This document shows, piece by piece, positions 1 to 10,489 of a stretch of DNA of 64,000 bases (positions are counted from its first letter, which is position 1; each line of letters opens with the position of its first letter). The stretch covers positions 28,569,027-28,633,026 of the forward strand of contig OY759221.1 in assembly GCA_963662175.1 (NCBI GenBank), written 5' to 3'. The translations under genes and the position numbers were made by a program. The stretch is from Aradus depressus (lineage: Eukaryota; Arthropoda; Insecta; Hemiptera; Aradidae). The notes under the pieces were generated by a model, which was not told where the DNA came from, made no database searches, and saw only the letters and a list, made by a program, of their open reading frames with translations.

Positions 1-13
1 CCCATATTAGCAG

Positions 14-39
14 CCCCCCCCCCCCCCCCCCCCCCCCCC
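14..39. repeat. poly-C tract
   Basis: Twenty-six consecutive C at the start of the window. It is a homopolymer with no coding content, and its exact length may be unreliable in an assembly. Confidence 0.95.
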
Positions 40-319
40 AATATGTAGATACGCCAAATATTCATATAATCAAAAATTTGATTTGTTATATTTTTGGTTT
101 TATGCATAATTCGAGCTGGGGAAGTTGTATGTATGTGATAGTAAGATGTAGGATGAGATTTCTCATAGAAATAAAATACATTATCTGCTTTATTTTTGGC
201 CAGAACCTGTTTTTCAATGTAACTGCGTCATCATCAGTGGCACATATATGAATAAAGTACAATATAAATAGATAAACCGAGAGAAGTGTTTCCAATAACT
301 TAAAAAAATTCATATCCAT

Positions 320-595
320 ATTCATCGACTGATGACGGAGGCTACCTGACTTTTGGACGGATCGTCTCCTCCTGGCGGAGAATCAAGAAAGTCCCCCGGG
401 GCCCCCGGCTCTGGGACGCAGACAGAACAGAACCACTGAAAAGATCCCGAGTTCACTCGACGTTAAGCGCCGGAAACCAAGGACGACTGTGGACCGTAGC
501 CATCGAGCTGGTCCACAGCCGAAGAACCCGTTTCCCTACGCAATAGGGTAATGTGACCGACTCTCCCTCAGGGGGTCAGGAGCACCCAAAAAAAA
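320..595. other. GC-rich island, possible LINE 5' region
   Basis: A sharply GC-rich block of about 270 bp in AT-rich surroundings, with no sustained reading frame. Its composition resembles the GC-rich 5' untranslated regions of LINEs such as the one near 25.7 kb, but no motif assigns it to a family. The 40-320 stretch before it is AT-rich with nothing recognised. Confidence 0.3.
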
Positions 596-600
596 AAATA

Positions 601-940
601 TATATATATCCATATTCACAAGTCTCATCATAGAAAGCTAAACTATACCCACTATTGTTATTATTATTGTACAAAAGAGTTATAATTTCTTTGTCCTCTG
701 CCTGTCTCCGTGACTGAGATGCTGAAAGTTGTGGGCTTAACACAGAAAGCCAAATATTTACCGAAAATACCACTTCAACCTAGGATAGATAAACTCAACC
801 TCACACAGATATCCATATTCACATCATGTACTGTGCAATATTCGTCTCTTCAGAGAAAGCTACACTATACCCTTTGTCATTACTGAACAAAACAGTTATA
901 ATTTCTTTGTCCTCGGCCTGTCTCTGTGTCTGAAAGTTGG
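601..940 (+). repeat. direct duplication of about 140 bp
   Basis: Segments 601-740 and 808-935 are diverged direct copies. Both start with atatccatattcaca and share agttataatttctttgtcct and the following cctgtct block. There is no reading frame of note. 940-1130 holds nothing recognised. Confidence 0.6.
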
Positions 941-1129
941 GACAGGGCACGTGAACTAACTGTACAAAACTTTAACAAACTTTATGTCCCAGGCTAGAAC
1001 TAAAGTTAAGTTTGGGTGTCGTCTTTAATATCGATATTGGGGTCAAGAAAAATTCCATTATCTCCTCCTAATTCGGCAACTTGCCGAAGATTGTGGATAC
1101 TGCTGTCATCCTCCCAACAGATATTATTC

Positions 1130-1320
1130 CTTAATTCCAATCATAACATCTCCAAGAACATCTTGACAAGGTTCATAAATGGTGTAAGCTGAATGCAGAG
1201 AACTGTGCTTACATCACACTTTTTCAACAATATTCATCTTCCTTATTCCATGCAAGTTCCGCTACCTGGGGTTCTACATGGTCAATAGACATACCTGGAA
1301 CCCACATATGAGTCTTCAAG
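1130..1320 (+). pseudogene. jockey-like LINE reverse transcriptase fragment
   Basis: Conceptual translation gives LQEHLDKVHKWCKLNAEN near 1148-1203, the connection region of non-LTR reverse transcriptases (LQ.HLD.L..WC..). About 60 bp later, in another frame, it gives FRYLGFY...TWNPH, the YLG motif of the thumb. The frame break between them and the truncation at both ends show a dead fragment. The 1980-2692 remnant carries the same YLGFY..SRLTWNPH block, so both belong to one family. A SINE copy abuts its 3' side. Confidence 0.7.
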
Positions 1321-1327
1321 AGAATAG

Positions 1328-1541
1328 AACTTCGCGGGTTTGAATTCCGGCCGAGGCTTTTTGGTTTTCTATCTGGCAGGTGAAAAAACCTTGGACATTT
1401 CGTCCTTAGGATCAGCCGTTAAGCAATGGGCCCGAGCCTACAATGTAAGTTACTCGTCCACTAGAGCAATGAAAAAAAGCTCTGGTAGTAGGCGATATGA
1501 CACCGTGGGTAAAGCCCGGGCATGAGTCACAATAACTAAGT
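1328..1541 (+). mobile_element. tRNA-derived SINE, 5'-truncated diverged copy
   Basis: It starts inside the B-box part of the tRNA-like head (gcgggtttgaattccggcc) and runs through the family body (cccgagcct, gtcaggtactcgtt-like block, gctctggtagtaggcgatatga) to the conserved end gcccgggcatgagtcacaataact. It belongs to the subfamily with an ATAACT tail rather than a CCTAA tail. Confidence 0.8.
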
Positions 1542-1559
1542 AACCACTAGACAGTATAA

Positions 1560-1600
1560 GGACCTGAAGAAGGGGAAATACTGTTTCCGAATATTGAGTT
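1560..1600 (+). ncRNA. hammerhead-like motif (degenerate)
   Basis: CTGAAGA (1564-1570) is followed by a 5-bp hairpin, GGAAA (1574-1578) with TTTCC (1584-1588), and then GAAT where a hammerhead ribozyme would have GAAA. It is weaker than the copies at 15.36 and 60.03 kb. The motif type is inferred from structure only. Confidence 0.25.
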
Positions 1601-1614
1601 TTTTATTCACATGA

Positions 1615-1950
1615 CAGTTGCCAATGATTTACATGGTAGCTTTTGAGCCCTCATACGGTTTTATATTGATACATTCATTATAGTTACATATTAGAGTTTT
1701 TGAGTCGAGTCAGATCCCCCTCTTCACCTCAGACGATTATGTGGGAACTTAATAGATGTCGTCCTTATGTTTTGAATTAAGTGACAATATAAAATTTCAT
1801 GTCGATACATTCATTACATCGGTAGTTATTAGAGTTTTTGAGAAGCCCCCCTCGGATTGCGCCTTCTTTTTTGGCAATTCCGTTGGAACTGACCATCAAT
1901 AAGTCTCAACGATAATCACTTGGAAAAGTCGACACATAACTCTCATAGTC
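1615..1950 (-). repeat. interspersed repeat B, minus-strand copy
   Basis: It contains the repeat B landmarks in reverse orientation: gatacattcattac, tcggtagttattagagtttttga and tgtcgtccttatg...tttgaatt, twice over. Repeat B is the commonest sequence in the window and has no coding capacity. Confidence 0.75.
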
Positions 1951-1979
1951 AATTTTTTTTTTTTTGTTGGTGATCTCTA

Positions 1980-2692
1980 GATGCAGGCAAGTCGCATGTA
2001 TAGAGAACTGAAGATAGATAGGTGGTGCAACCTCTGAAGAATTAAGTTAAATGACCATAAATGTGTTCCTGATTCCATCTTCAAACCAAGTTCGCTATCT
2101 CGGGTTTTACCTAGGCAGTAGACTTACATGGAACCCACATATTCGACTTAAACGACTTAGAATATACGGACTGTTACGTCGACTACTTGAACCAAAATCG
2201 AAATTGACTACTAACAACAAACTTAAGATTCACATTATATGTCCAATTTGAACCTACGGGGTACAGCTAAACAACATCAATCGTATACAAGCATTCCAGT
2301 CCAAACTCCTCCAACGAATTGTCAACGCTCCTTTTTATGTTATAAAGTCCTACACAGAGATCTCGGTATTCCCACTGTCAATGAATTAATCACATCCCGA
2401 TTCCAATTATTCCACAGAAACCTTTCTTCCCATTCAAATCCTCTCGCACAAGACCTTTCCTCGCATTCCCATCCTAACAATCCTCCCCGCCGCTTCAACA
2501 GGAGGTGGCCTCGCGATCTTCTCTCTGAGAAAAGTGAATAATGATAATTAACTTTCGAGGGAGTGTCAGCGCTGGCTGGCTTCTTCCATCAAGTGACGTT
2601 GTTATAATTTTTTTTTCTTTTTTGACCACATATTTGCTTATTATGTACGTAGATTGCAAATAAATAAATTTTAAGTATTTAAAAAAAAAAAT
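1980..2692 (+). pseudogene. jockey-like LINE, 3' end with poly-A tail
   Basis: The translation reads RELKIDRWCNL, then VRYLGFYLGSRLTWNPHIR (2090-2150), then after frame changes INRIQAFQSKLLQRIVNAPF. These are the thumb and C-terminal segment of jockey-type reverse transcriptases (YLG..LD..LTW..HI; Q..QSK.LR.I..AP). At least two frameshifts break it. It ends in a short 3' UTR with aataaataaatt and an A-run at 2681-2692, the expected end of an A-tailed LINE. The 5' part is missing. Family-level call only; clade rests on the thumb motifs. Confidence 0.75.
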
Positions 2693-3035
2693 ACATTTGC
2701 GTTTATGAGCGACAACACGGAAAGTGGATTTTTAAGCAGCTTAATTTGAATATAATGACTCAAAATTTTATGTCTGAATCTGTAAGAGTTACTCTTAATT
2801 TTACTAACGAAGTTAAACATGGGCATTAAATGTTCAATTAAAAAAGATCAAAGAATATATTTTCTATTCTAAAATATATTTTAATTTTTTGTTTCAGGTA
2901 AGACGAACCTGCTTGATCATTTTAAGAAAATGAATTTATGGTAAATGCATGATAATATTTTAATGAATTTTCCTACATTATATTTTCATTTTACTTTTAT
3001 TTGATGCAGAATTTATAACGGAATTTCAATTTTTC
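2693..3035. other. AT-rich spacer
   Basis: About 340 bp of AT-rich sequence with no supported gene, RNA or repeat family. Confidence 0.6.
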
Positions 3036-3039
3036 CGAC

Positions 3040-3425
3040 ATCCTGATTACATAAATTTAAAAAAAAATCTTTATTGGTTAATGTGACTTTCAACACGATA
3101 ACTCCAGTTAGAAGGATATATCGACAGGAAATTTTATATGTGTATACAGAATCCTCTAAGGGTGTTGCTTAACTTGAAATTTTATACTAAATTCAAAGCC
3201 CTCTAAGGTCGACACCTATTAATTTTCCGCGAAATCAGTAGAAGGGAACGGGGCTTCAGAAAAGAAGGCCACGACTTAAATACCCTAATAACTGCCGATG
3301 TAATGAGAGAATCGACACTAAGTTTAATATGAGGTTTCAGAAGCCACTATGTTAGTCAAATATTGAGTTTTACGGTCGATTGGCTTCAAGCATCAAGTTA
3401 CTTGATTAATTCGATGTGATGCGAT
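3040..3425 (+). repeat. interspersed repeat B, plus-strand copy
   Basis: Landmarks in order: cacgataactcc, agaatcctctaagg, cctattaattttccgcgaaatc, ataactgccgatgtaatgag, and caagttacttgattaattcg close to the repeat's 3' end. It is diverged and lacks the terminal hairpins. Confidence 0.7.
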
Positions 3426-3636
3426 CGAGTGCAGAGTGTATCAGCTAGATTTTGCCTGACAGGTCTACCAAACTGTCCAGAATATTTAGGAAGTGTGAAC
3501 GCTAAATTTCCTGTTTTCGTCAAGGCAACATCTATTCATAGATTGCCGTAGATCCCTCAAATAGAATCTGATCTAAAAATATTTATCTTTGAAGCAAATT
3601 CAGATGAACGAATGTAAAATAGCATGGCAAGACTCC

Positions 3637-3870
3637 GTTGACAATATTCAAGACGGAATCTTTTGACCTTTCAGATCAAATATCAAACGCCTTGACATCA
3701 AAGGATGTAACATTTGATGTTATTGGAAACATGAGTCTCAAAGATCACACAGTAATATTAAATAACTCATTTAACTCACAGAGGTTGTCAATGGCGGATT
3801 TACAAACACACTCGGATTTGCCACATTGTCATATACCACAAAGTATAGGGGGTGTAATTTCAAAATTTCG
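3637..3870 (+). pseudogene. possible BEL/Pao polyprotein fragment (protease-RT linker)
   Basis: One frame reads QRLSMADLQTHSDLPHCHIP, after a stretch with VTFDVIGNMSLKDHTVILNN. This resembles the segment of BEL/Pao polyproteins between the aspartic protease and the reverse transcriptase (LP...L.M.DL...PHL..LP.). It is not alignable with the intact element at 42-49 kb, so it would be another lineage. It is cut off by repeat B on the 3' side. Alternative: chance ORF. 3430-3637 holds nothing recognised. Confidence 0.35.
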
Positions 3871-3914
3871 TTGTCGAGCTTTCATCGAAATTTCATGTTT
3901 TTCCAAACATCCGT

Positions 3915-4556
3915 AACGTACTTCCTCAGCACGATTTATTCAATTAAGTTTTCGCTCTCTCTCTCTAAAACCAAAGGTTAAGAATCAATATTTGACTTAC
4001 ATAGGAGCTTTTGAGTCCTCATACTGAATATTGTGTCCGATACATTCATTATATCGGCAGTTATTGGGGTACATGATTTGAGGTCCATTCTCATATTCTA
4101 TTCGGCCTATTTTGCGGAAATTTGACAGATTGGTTTTTGACTTTAAATATGAAATTTCATGTCGATACATTATTTACTGATCATGTCGACACAGTTGAGT
4201 TGAGCCTCCTTTTATCCCCCCTCCCCTTTTGCCGATTCCGCTGAAAATTAATAAGTGTCGTCCTTATGGGGGTTTAAATTTAAAAATGAAAATTTGTGGC
4301 GATAAATTCATTACAAACGGCAGTTATTAAAGTTTTTGAGTTTAACCACTCCTTTTCCCTTTGGTTGGCTGAAAATCGATAGATATCTTTATTTGGTTAT
4401 GGTCACACTTATAAAATTTCGTATAGATACATTCCTTCTATCAGGAGTTATCATGTTCACAGACAGAGAGAAATAATTTTTTATATTTGGAATCTACAGT
4501 TCGGAAAACATAAAATTTCGTTGAAAACTCCGCATTGAATTTTTTGACCTATTACA
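3915..4556 (-). repeat. interspersed repeat B, nearly full minus-strand copy
   Basis: It starts with ttcctcagcacgatttattcaattaag and runs through all family landmarks to gcattgaattttttgacctattacataacttcc, the 5' end of the repeat. The length of about 640 bp is close to a full unit. A hAT end is inserted at its left terminus (4565). Confidence 0.8.
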
Positions 4557-4564
4557 TAACTTCC

Positions 4565-4690
4565 CAGGGGCGTAGCCAGGATTTTGAGCATGGGGGTGGG
4601 GGGGGGGGGGGGGGGGAATTTAGGCTACGAGGGTGGGGGTATAAACTCCCGGGGGCATAGCCCGCAGTTTGGATAGGTGGACAGTGACAT
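4565..4690 (+). mobile_element. hAT-type element end
   Basis: It starts CAGGGGCGTAGCCAGG, identical to the right terminus (reverse complement) of the hAT element at 40856-41423. The next 90 bp (ttttgagca, a G-run, aatttaggctacgagggtgggggta) also match that element's right end. A 19-G run lies at 4598-4616. The opposite end was not found, so the element is truncated or interrupted. The candidate 8-bp target, TAACTTCC at 4557-4564, has no matching partner. Confidence 0.65.
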
Positions 4691-4799
4691 GGCTAATATG
4701 CATCGAAAATAAGGCAAAAAAGAAAACTTTTGATTTTTGTTTGTTTCAATGTTTAGTTTTTTTTATTTAATAATGTAGATGATTTTAAAAAATGAACCC

Positions 4800-5145
4800 A
4801 AACTATTTGTTCTCGTAAATTCTATTCCATTCATTTTCCCTGTTGGCCCAGTAAGATAATTTGAAAACCTTTGGATTAAATTTAAATATTTCTGCAAAAT
4901 TTAGAAGACAAGATGGCATCTCTTTAGAAATCCAAATGAGTTTGTTAATTGCATTTTTTTTTAATACGTGCACTTTCTTAAAAATTGAGAAAAAATTTTT
5001 CGGGCCCTTTTCGGAAATTACTGTAGAAATCAAAACTAAATAGAAGACCAGTTATATAATTTCTAAAGGAAATGTGGTAATTCATTGTTTATTTAATTAT
5101 TCTTTTTTTGTTTTAATTATTATTTCATTATTATTAATTAAAATA
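4800..5145 (+). repeat. unclassified repeat D, copy 1
   Basis: About 340 bp that match the reverse complement of 54715-55085: ggcccagtaagataatttg, tctctttagaaatccaaa, gtgcactttctt, tttcgg.aattactgtagaaatcaaa and attgtttatttaattatt are shared. There are no long ORFs on either copy. It is probably a non-autonomous transposon segment. Confidence 0.65.
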
Positions 5146-5219
5146 TTTATTTATTTAAGATTAACATTTAAACCTCTTTTTTTTTTACCACAATTATATT
5201 ATCTTATATTATTATATAT

Positions 5220-5890
5220 TATACCCACCCCCATGATTCGCACCTGTGACTCTTGTTCCTTGGTTAGGTTCTGGGTGTCAGTCAGCTATTCTTGACTCAG
5301 TTTCCCCTACGACCACACCCCTTTTAAAGGATGCCATTTTCTTGTTTTATTTTCTGCCAATGACTACTTTATACCATGTCTTAGCTCTTTAACGATTGAC
5401 GGGCTTATAAGAATGATACATACGAAATTTCATGTAAATCCGATCAAACTTTTTAAGAGACGAGAACTCATTACATATTTTGGGTCCCCCAATACCCCCT
5501 TCCCCCCTCCCCTAAAAATTTAACTCTCACGTGTCCTATTTCAACGACTTATGATGCTACATGTGAAATTTCATAAATATCCGACCAAACTTCAAAAAGC
5601 TAGTACTCATTTTATGTATCCCTCCCGTTCAAAATGATGCTTACTATACTGAACTATATTTCAAGTTTTGCTCCCTCCCTCCCCCTACCACAACCTCTTC
5701 CTTCTCAAGATTTAAGAGGGAAAAAATGTCTTAATTATTGCTTTTACCCCCTCAAATCATCCCCTAATCAAATGTCTCTCATTATTTTTGTTTAAAATTT
5801 GTAAACAGAACCTCATCAGTTACTTTTTTCCCTCCGAGCCTTTGGGAAGCAAATTACTCCCATCCTTCTCCCCTCAGATAGTCCCCTGAT
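5220..5890. other. unassigned sequence with poly-pyrimidine stretches
   Basis: No gene seen. There are scattered C/T-rich stretches (5480-5510, 5660-5700, 5860-5880) and loose matches to repeat B phrases such as acgaaatttcatgtaaatcc and gtactcat. A T-run of about 50 bases sits at 5895-5944. Confidence 0.5.
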
Positions 5891-5908
5891 CAAATGTTCC
5901 ATTTTTTT

Positions 5909-5945
<37 letters not shown>

Positions 5946-5954
5946 TTACCGCCA

Positions 5955-6292
5955 TAATGGTTCCTGAAAATCAATGGGATATCATCATTATATTGACTCC
6001 AAAAAAAATTAATGTAACATCATTATATTGGTTCCAGAAAATCAATGTAACATCACTATATTGGTTCCAGAAAATCAATGTAACATCCATTATATTGGTT
6101 CCAGAAAATCAATGTAGCATCCATTATATTGGTTCCAGAAAATCAATGTGATATCATTATTATATTGCCTCCAAAAAATCAATGTAATATCATTATATTG
6201 GTTCCAGAAAATAATGTAACATCATTATATTGGTTCCAGAAAATCAATGTAACATCATTATATTGGTTCCAGAAAATCAATGTAATATCAGA
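5955..6292 (+). repeat. 33-bp tandem array
   Basis: About ten copies of a 33-bp unit containing ttggttccagaaaatcaatg, with small substitutions and a few one-base indels. The period is a multiple of three, so several frames stay open; that is a property of the repeat and not evidence of a gene. A long T-run precedes it. Confidence 0.92.
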
Positions 6293-6299
6293 GTACCAT

Positions 6300-7000
6300 G
6301 GAGTTATCGTCAAGTAACTTTGTTGAAGATCCAGCCTAACAGCATCCTCTATTATACAATCTTGCTAATCCTGTTAGTAGCCATGTTCTGGTTCAATGGA
6401 TCCAGATAATGGAAATCAGTTTCCTTCCTTCGTCACTGGATTTTAATAAAATAAAGTTCTGGCTTAGTATAATTGATTCTGATTTAAAACTTTCTAACTA
6501 ATCAACACAAATTGAAGGTGCATTTTTTTATTATAAAAAGGTTCTCATTATTATGCAGATGAATATTGAAGTTTTTACTAACCTTATTTATACCTTTAGA
6601 AAATTAAGAACACTTTACTTCGGGGCCTAAGTGCAATTTACAAAATACTGCTTAAATTTACGATCTAATCAAAAATTTCCTTGGATAAAAGTAGTTAGTA
6701 CTAGTTACTTAAATAGTAAAGAATACTGAGATTCTCTTTTATATAAATACAATACATGTTTTCAAATGCCGCCGATTTTGCTTTATACATGCCGAAAGTC
6801 TTCCTGCCGAAAAATTGTATCATTAGCAAACATTTTCTTTATTAAATTTCCAAACATAAAAAGGCTTCAGACCAAAGTCACCCCTCAATTCTTTATTGTC
6901 CAATAAATTTCCATTGGAATTATTTCAAAATAATGTTTGATGTATAAAATTTTAAATTTTCCATAGCAACGAATTTTAAAATATATTTTTATTCTTGGTA
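6300..7000. other. AT-rich spacer
   Basis: No supported gene. 6780-6880 shares short phrases (cgaaaaattgtatcattagc, tattaaatttccaa) with 32520-32560 and 52430-52470, pointing to an old repeat. Confidence 0.5.
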
Positions 7001-7349
7001 GAGGGCGCCGGTAGCTCAGTGGTATGCGTGCTTGACTTCTGAGCTCAAGGTCGTGGGTTCGAAACTCGACCGAGGCCCTTAGTTTATTTTATCTGGGAGG
7101 TAAAATAAACTTAAGCACGCCGTCCTTCGGATGGGACGTTAAGCGATGGTCCCGAGCCTGTACGATGTCAGGTACTCGTTAAAGACCCCCACCCTAGGTA
7201 AATAAAAAAATTTAGGGTAGGCAAAATTTAGGACTCCCACAGTAGAGTCGGGCTCATGTCCACCAGAGTGACGAAAGAGCACTCTGGTAGTAGATGATAT
7301 GACCTCATAGTTAAAGCCCGGGCATGAGTCATAAAACCTAACCTAACCT
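7001..7349 (+). mobile_element. tRNA-derived SINE, full-length copy
   Basis: Best reference copy of the family. The head, 7001-7078, resembles a tRNA: an A-box-like ggtagctcagtggtatgcg and a B-box-like gtgggttcgaaactc, which together would form an internal Pol III promoter. The body holds the conserved blocks ttattttatctgggaggtaa, cgtccttcggatgggacgtt, ggtcccgagcctgtacgatg and gtaggc/gtagatgatatgacc. It ends catgagtcataaaacctaacctaacct, with a CCTAA-unit tail. No protein is encoded; mobilisation would depend on a LINE. Confidence 0.9.
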
Positions 7350-7404
7350 ATAAATGTAAAATATAATTATAAATATATTATATAAAAATAAATATATAAA
7401 ATAT

Positions 7405-7622
7405 AAATTTATCAGACTCTTAGCTACTTGATATTTAAATTAAGAAGGGGGAATGGTTCAGTTCTATTTGTTCATTTAGCATTACAATATCGTTATTTTT
7501 GTTTAGTTTATTTATTTCTACCGCTTCCAGTAAATTCAAAAGTGGACCTTTTTGGCAGATATGTATTATAGTTGGTTTGTGTTGTGTGTCTATGGTATGT
7601 CCTGTTTCTGTGAGGAACAAGA
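7405..7622 (-). pseudogene. Penelope-like element C-terminal fragment
   Basis: The minus-strand frame reads FLTETGHTIDTQHKPTIIHI followed by LLEAVEINKLN and LNEQIELNHSPFL. This is the C-terminal end of the GIY-YIG endonuclease part of Penelope-like polyproteins (TGH.ID, LLE..EI.., LN.Q..L..SP). The last part is nearly identical to 20677-20799, so both derive from one family. 5' truncated and no terminal repeat retained here. Confidence 0.7.
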
Positions 7623-7649
7623 ATGAACAAGGAACAATTTTTGTCCTTA

Positions 7650-8465
7650 CACGTTTAATTTAAGTTATGGCACGGAACACTAATTGCGCAAATATAGTTT
7701 GCACTTGACCGATCTTATTTTAAAGGAGTCACTTTTTAATATGTAAATTAAGAATAGACAAAGTGCATTTGACCAGATTACTACTTAATGCAATTGTAAG
7801 TGGCGCCGAGGAGGGAGTGAGATCTTTTATGAATGTGGCCACAATGGAATTCGTTAGCATAATGAGAAGGGGCGGTGTTTAGTCGAGACTCTGTCGAACA
7901 TTCCAACTAGTTGATATTCTCTCGAGGACCGCATCGTTAAGCCCCCTCCAGCTCCACTCTCCCTCCACTAAGTTCAAACTTAGGTGGCTTTAAAACCCAC
8001 CGACCACAGTCAACTCGAACAATACACCAACTATTGTCCAGTAATCGTTCAACTTGTTTTTGGCTCCTTTAGTCCAGTAGTGTTTCCAATTTTGGTATTT
8101 TTGGTTAATTTTATGATTCTGTTTTTAGTACAAACAAAATTTCCAGTTAAAATCGTAAGTTTGAGAGTTGCAGTTAATAAAGACGGCTTTGTATTGAAGT
8201 GAAATGGTTTGTGGATGTTGGATGCTGCGAGGATAAGTTTTTCTCCGTGTCCTTTATAATTTTAATTTCATTTAATATACTTCAGATTTTTTTCCTAATT
8301 CGATGGAATCTTCGGTCGATACAAAGCTTTTTAACTTATTAATGGCTTTTTAAGCCACATTATAGCTGGTTTTTTAATGTATCTCCGGTCTCCAAAGAGA
8401 GAAAAAATCTGAACAAAAAAAAAAAATTAAGACGTAGTCAAGGTCCGTAGATTTTCCGTGAAAAC
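7650..8465. other. no gene recognised
   Basis: Read on both strands; only short ORFs without recognisable motifs and no clear repeat landmarks. Confidence 0.5.
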
Positions 8466-8469
8466 GTCG

Positions 8470-9040
8470 GGATAAAATCATTTTTCATTTTCTTTTCGAT
8501 GCTGCCGTACCTCTTGCATTTGCTCGGCACTAGACGTTTTAGATTTTTATATTCCTTTTGATGCGAGCTTTCCTATGATTAGCGTTTTATATAATTCCGC
8601 GCATATTTACGATTCATATGAGACGACATCTTTAATTTTTTTGCAATTTTCAATTTAATACCGATTTTTACATGTATTTCGGCGAATATTTTTATTGTTT
8701 CACTTTGAGTTCTAGTAGTACTCCTCAAGCTCTTTACAATGACACCCGAATCAACGTCCTATCCAAACGAGTTTTCACGCTACACTAATTTCTAATTTTG
8801 CACAACACTAATTCGCAACAATCATCCGCCGGCGCCCACATAAGCCCGATAACGTCACAGGCAAAACAAACACTGCACAACAAACACGTACAGACATGCT
8901 CTATCCATTGTGACCTCAACCGTTGTTATCGCATTATTAGTCTCGTAGTTATTATCGATTGAAATCTGACGGTATTTTATAACACAAGAAAGTTTGACCG
9001 GCTATCACTGTGCTTAACGAGCCAATAGATGTTTTCACGT
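8470..9040 (-). repeat. long repeat H, copy 1
   Basis: About 570 bp closely matching 60612-61172 in the same orientation, from attttcttttcgatgctgcc to cacgtcaaaa. On the minus strand the more intact copy at 60.7 kb begins an ORF; in this copy that frame has stops. The other half (8700-9040) resembles a 5' non-coding or promoter region. Probably the 5' end of a transposon; class unknown. Confidence 0.7.
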
Positions 9041-9044
9041 CAAA

Positions 9045-10013
9045 AAGTCATCAGTAAATCATTGGTGATGTACTTCTCCAGTACAAATTATACATCTAAG
9101 TTTGCGCTCTCGCTCTGAAATCAATTTACCATTTATTTTCCCATCTATACAAAGTATGGGGAAGTTATGTAATTGGTCAAAAATTCGATGCGGAGTTTTA
9201 ATGGAATTTCATGTTTCCGACCTCTCGATTTGAAATATGAAAATAAAATTCTGTCTGTCTATGCATCTGCGAACACGATAACTAATTACTACAATTAAAC
9301 CCAATAACTGCCGATATAATGAATGTATCGACATGAAATTTCATATTTAAAATTAACATGACCTGTCAAATTTCAGTAATATCGGCAGAAGGGGAGGGGG
9401 CTCACTCAACCCATTAACTCCAATAACTGCCGATGTAATGAATATATCGACACAAAATTTAGTATGATGATTTACGAGCCTACCCTTAGGGTAGCCATAC
9501 ACGAGCGGGATTTCGTCAAGGTTCGACCAGTCTGAACAGTCCAAGCCTTGAAGAATTCCTCTACGTGTATGGCGGCGTCCCTTGAGGGCGTGGTGGATGG
9601 GAAAGGCCAAAAATCCAGAACAAAAATCAATTCTTTTTTCGTCTTGAGGCCGGATTTTACCTGTCTCAGAACATAATTTATACATATGTACGAGAATGAA
9701 CCTTGCTTGTGGGCAAGTGAGTTCAAAACACTACCATGTTAGAATTGGAAAGGAGGCCGCTTACGCGAAAATTGAAAGAAGTAGACGCAAAGGCCTTTTC
9801 CTTGAGAATTTTCCTCTCCGTGTGTGGGCGAGGGTTCGGTAAAGGAAATCCTGGAGGCTTTCTCCTCCAGGATTTCCTGTACGTGTATGGGTACCCCAAG
9901 TAAGATGTTCAATATTAGCGCAAACGGTCGTTTTGGAGAAGGAGCGAAAAGTTAATTGATTAATTCGTTCTGGGGAAATATATTGCCGGTGATACACCGA
10001 CGACTTTTTTTTT
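9045..10013 (+). repeat. interspersed repeat B, composite copy split by a MITE
   Basis: 9045-9120 is a short inverted piece (aaatcattggtgatgtacttctccag). From 9150 the plus-strand unit runs from ctatacaaagtatggggaag through gtcaaaaattcgatgcggag, two coordinates of gataactaat/aactgccgatgtaatgaa, then resumes after the MITE with gcaaacggtcgttttggaga and ends ccggtgatacaccgacgact plus a T-run. Confidence 0.85.
9483..9900. mobile_element. TA-flanked MITE
   Basis: The ends are imperfect inverted repeats: CTTAGGGTAGCCATACACG (9485-9503) and, reading inward from the right, CTTGGGGTACCCATACACG (9900-9882). It interrupts repeat B, and TA lies on both sides (9481-9482 and 9901-9902), consistent with a TA target duplication as in Tc1/mariner-like and several other DNA transposons. 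About 418 bp, no transposase. Internal partial copies of the end (ctacgtgtatggcgg, ccgtgtgtgggcgag) suggest subterminal binding sites. Confidence 0.65.
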
Positions 10014-10109
10014 ATATAAACCAAAAATCAGTAGTCATGTACATTATGATAATGAAAATATAAATAACAATAAATAAGCACACACAATACGTCAACAAGT
10101 TTGTACATT

Positions 10110-10405
10110 TTGGATCGTGTACCTCAAAAGGAACGATGTAGCGGCACACTTCCTGGGCATTTGCTCGGGATACGCGCGAACGAGATCTTTGGTAAAGATG
10201 TAATCACAGAGGATTTTAGAAGATTGGACCACGGGAGCATTCTCAGATTCATTAAGGAACCTGGGGGACTGAGCACTTCATGAAGGGCTTGATTCAGGTA
10301 GTATAAACATACAGGTAATATAATAAGGGGGAAGCCCAGCGCTTCCATGGAAGGGATAAGAGCACTGGATGCTTAGGTCCCTAGGTGTAAAACACCAGCC
10401 CACCA
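10110..10405 (+). pseudogene. LINE RNase H-end fragment, 3' terminus
   Basis: One frame reads FGKDVITEDFRRLDHGSILR followed by FIKEPGGLST, the C-terminal tail of LINE ORF2 proteins that carry an RNase H domain. A 3' UTR follows (gcactggatgcttaggtccc, aaacaccagcccacca). The same tail recurs at 19350-19805 and, as a short piece, at 15590-15660. Confidence 0.6.
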
Positions 10406-10489
10406 AATATATATTATTGTACATTTTACACAAATACTAACCAATTAATAAATTAAGCAATATTGGGATGGATTGCCCAATGATGTCTA

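Noticed and set aside
7001..7078. A functional tRNA gene
   Set aside because: The tRNA-like head is followed in every copy by the same 270-bp body and tail, the acceptor stem pairs poorly, and the head is mutated between copies; it is a SINE.
7330..7349. Interstitial telomere repeat
   Set aside because: Only two or three CCTAA units, always at the SINE 3' end; a tail and not telomeric DNA.
9353..9726. Minus-strand ORFs of 110 and 84 codons
   Set aside because: They cross the boundary between repeat B and a MITE, so they cannot be a conserved protein.
9483..9900. Harbinger assignment for this MITE
   Set aside because: The flanks are TA and not TWA triplets, and the ends differ from the two Harbinger-type elements found.
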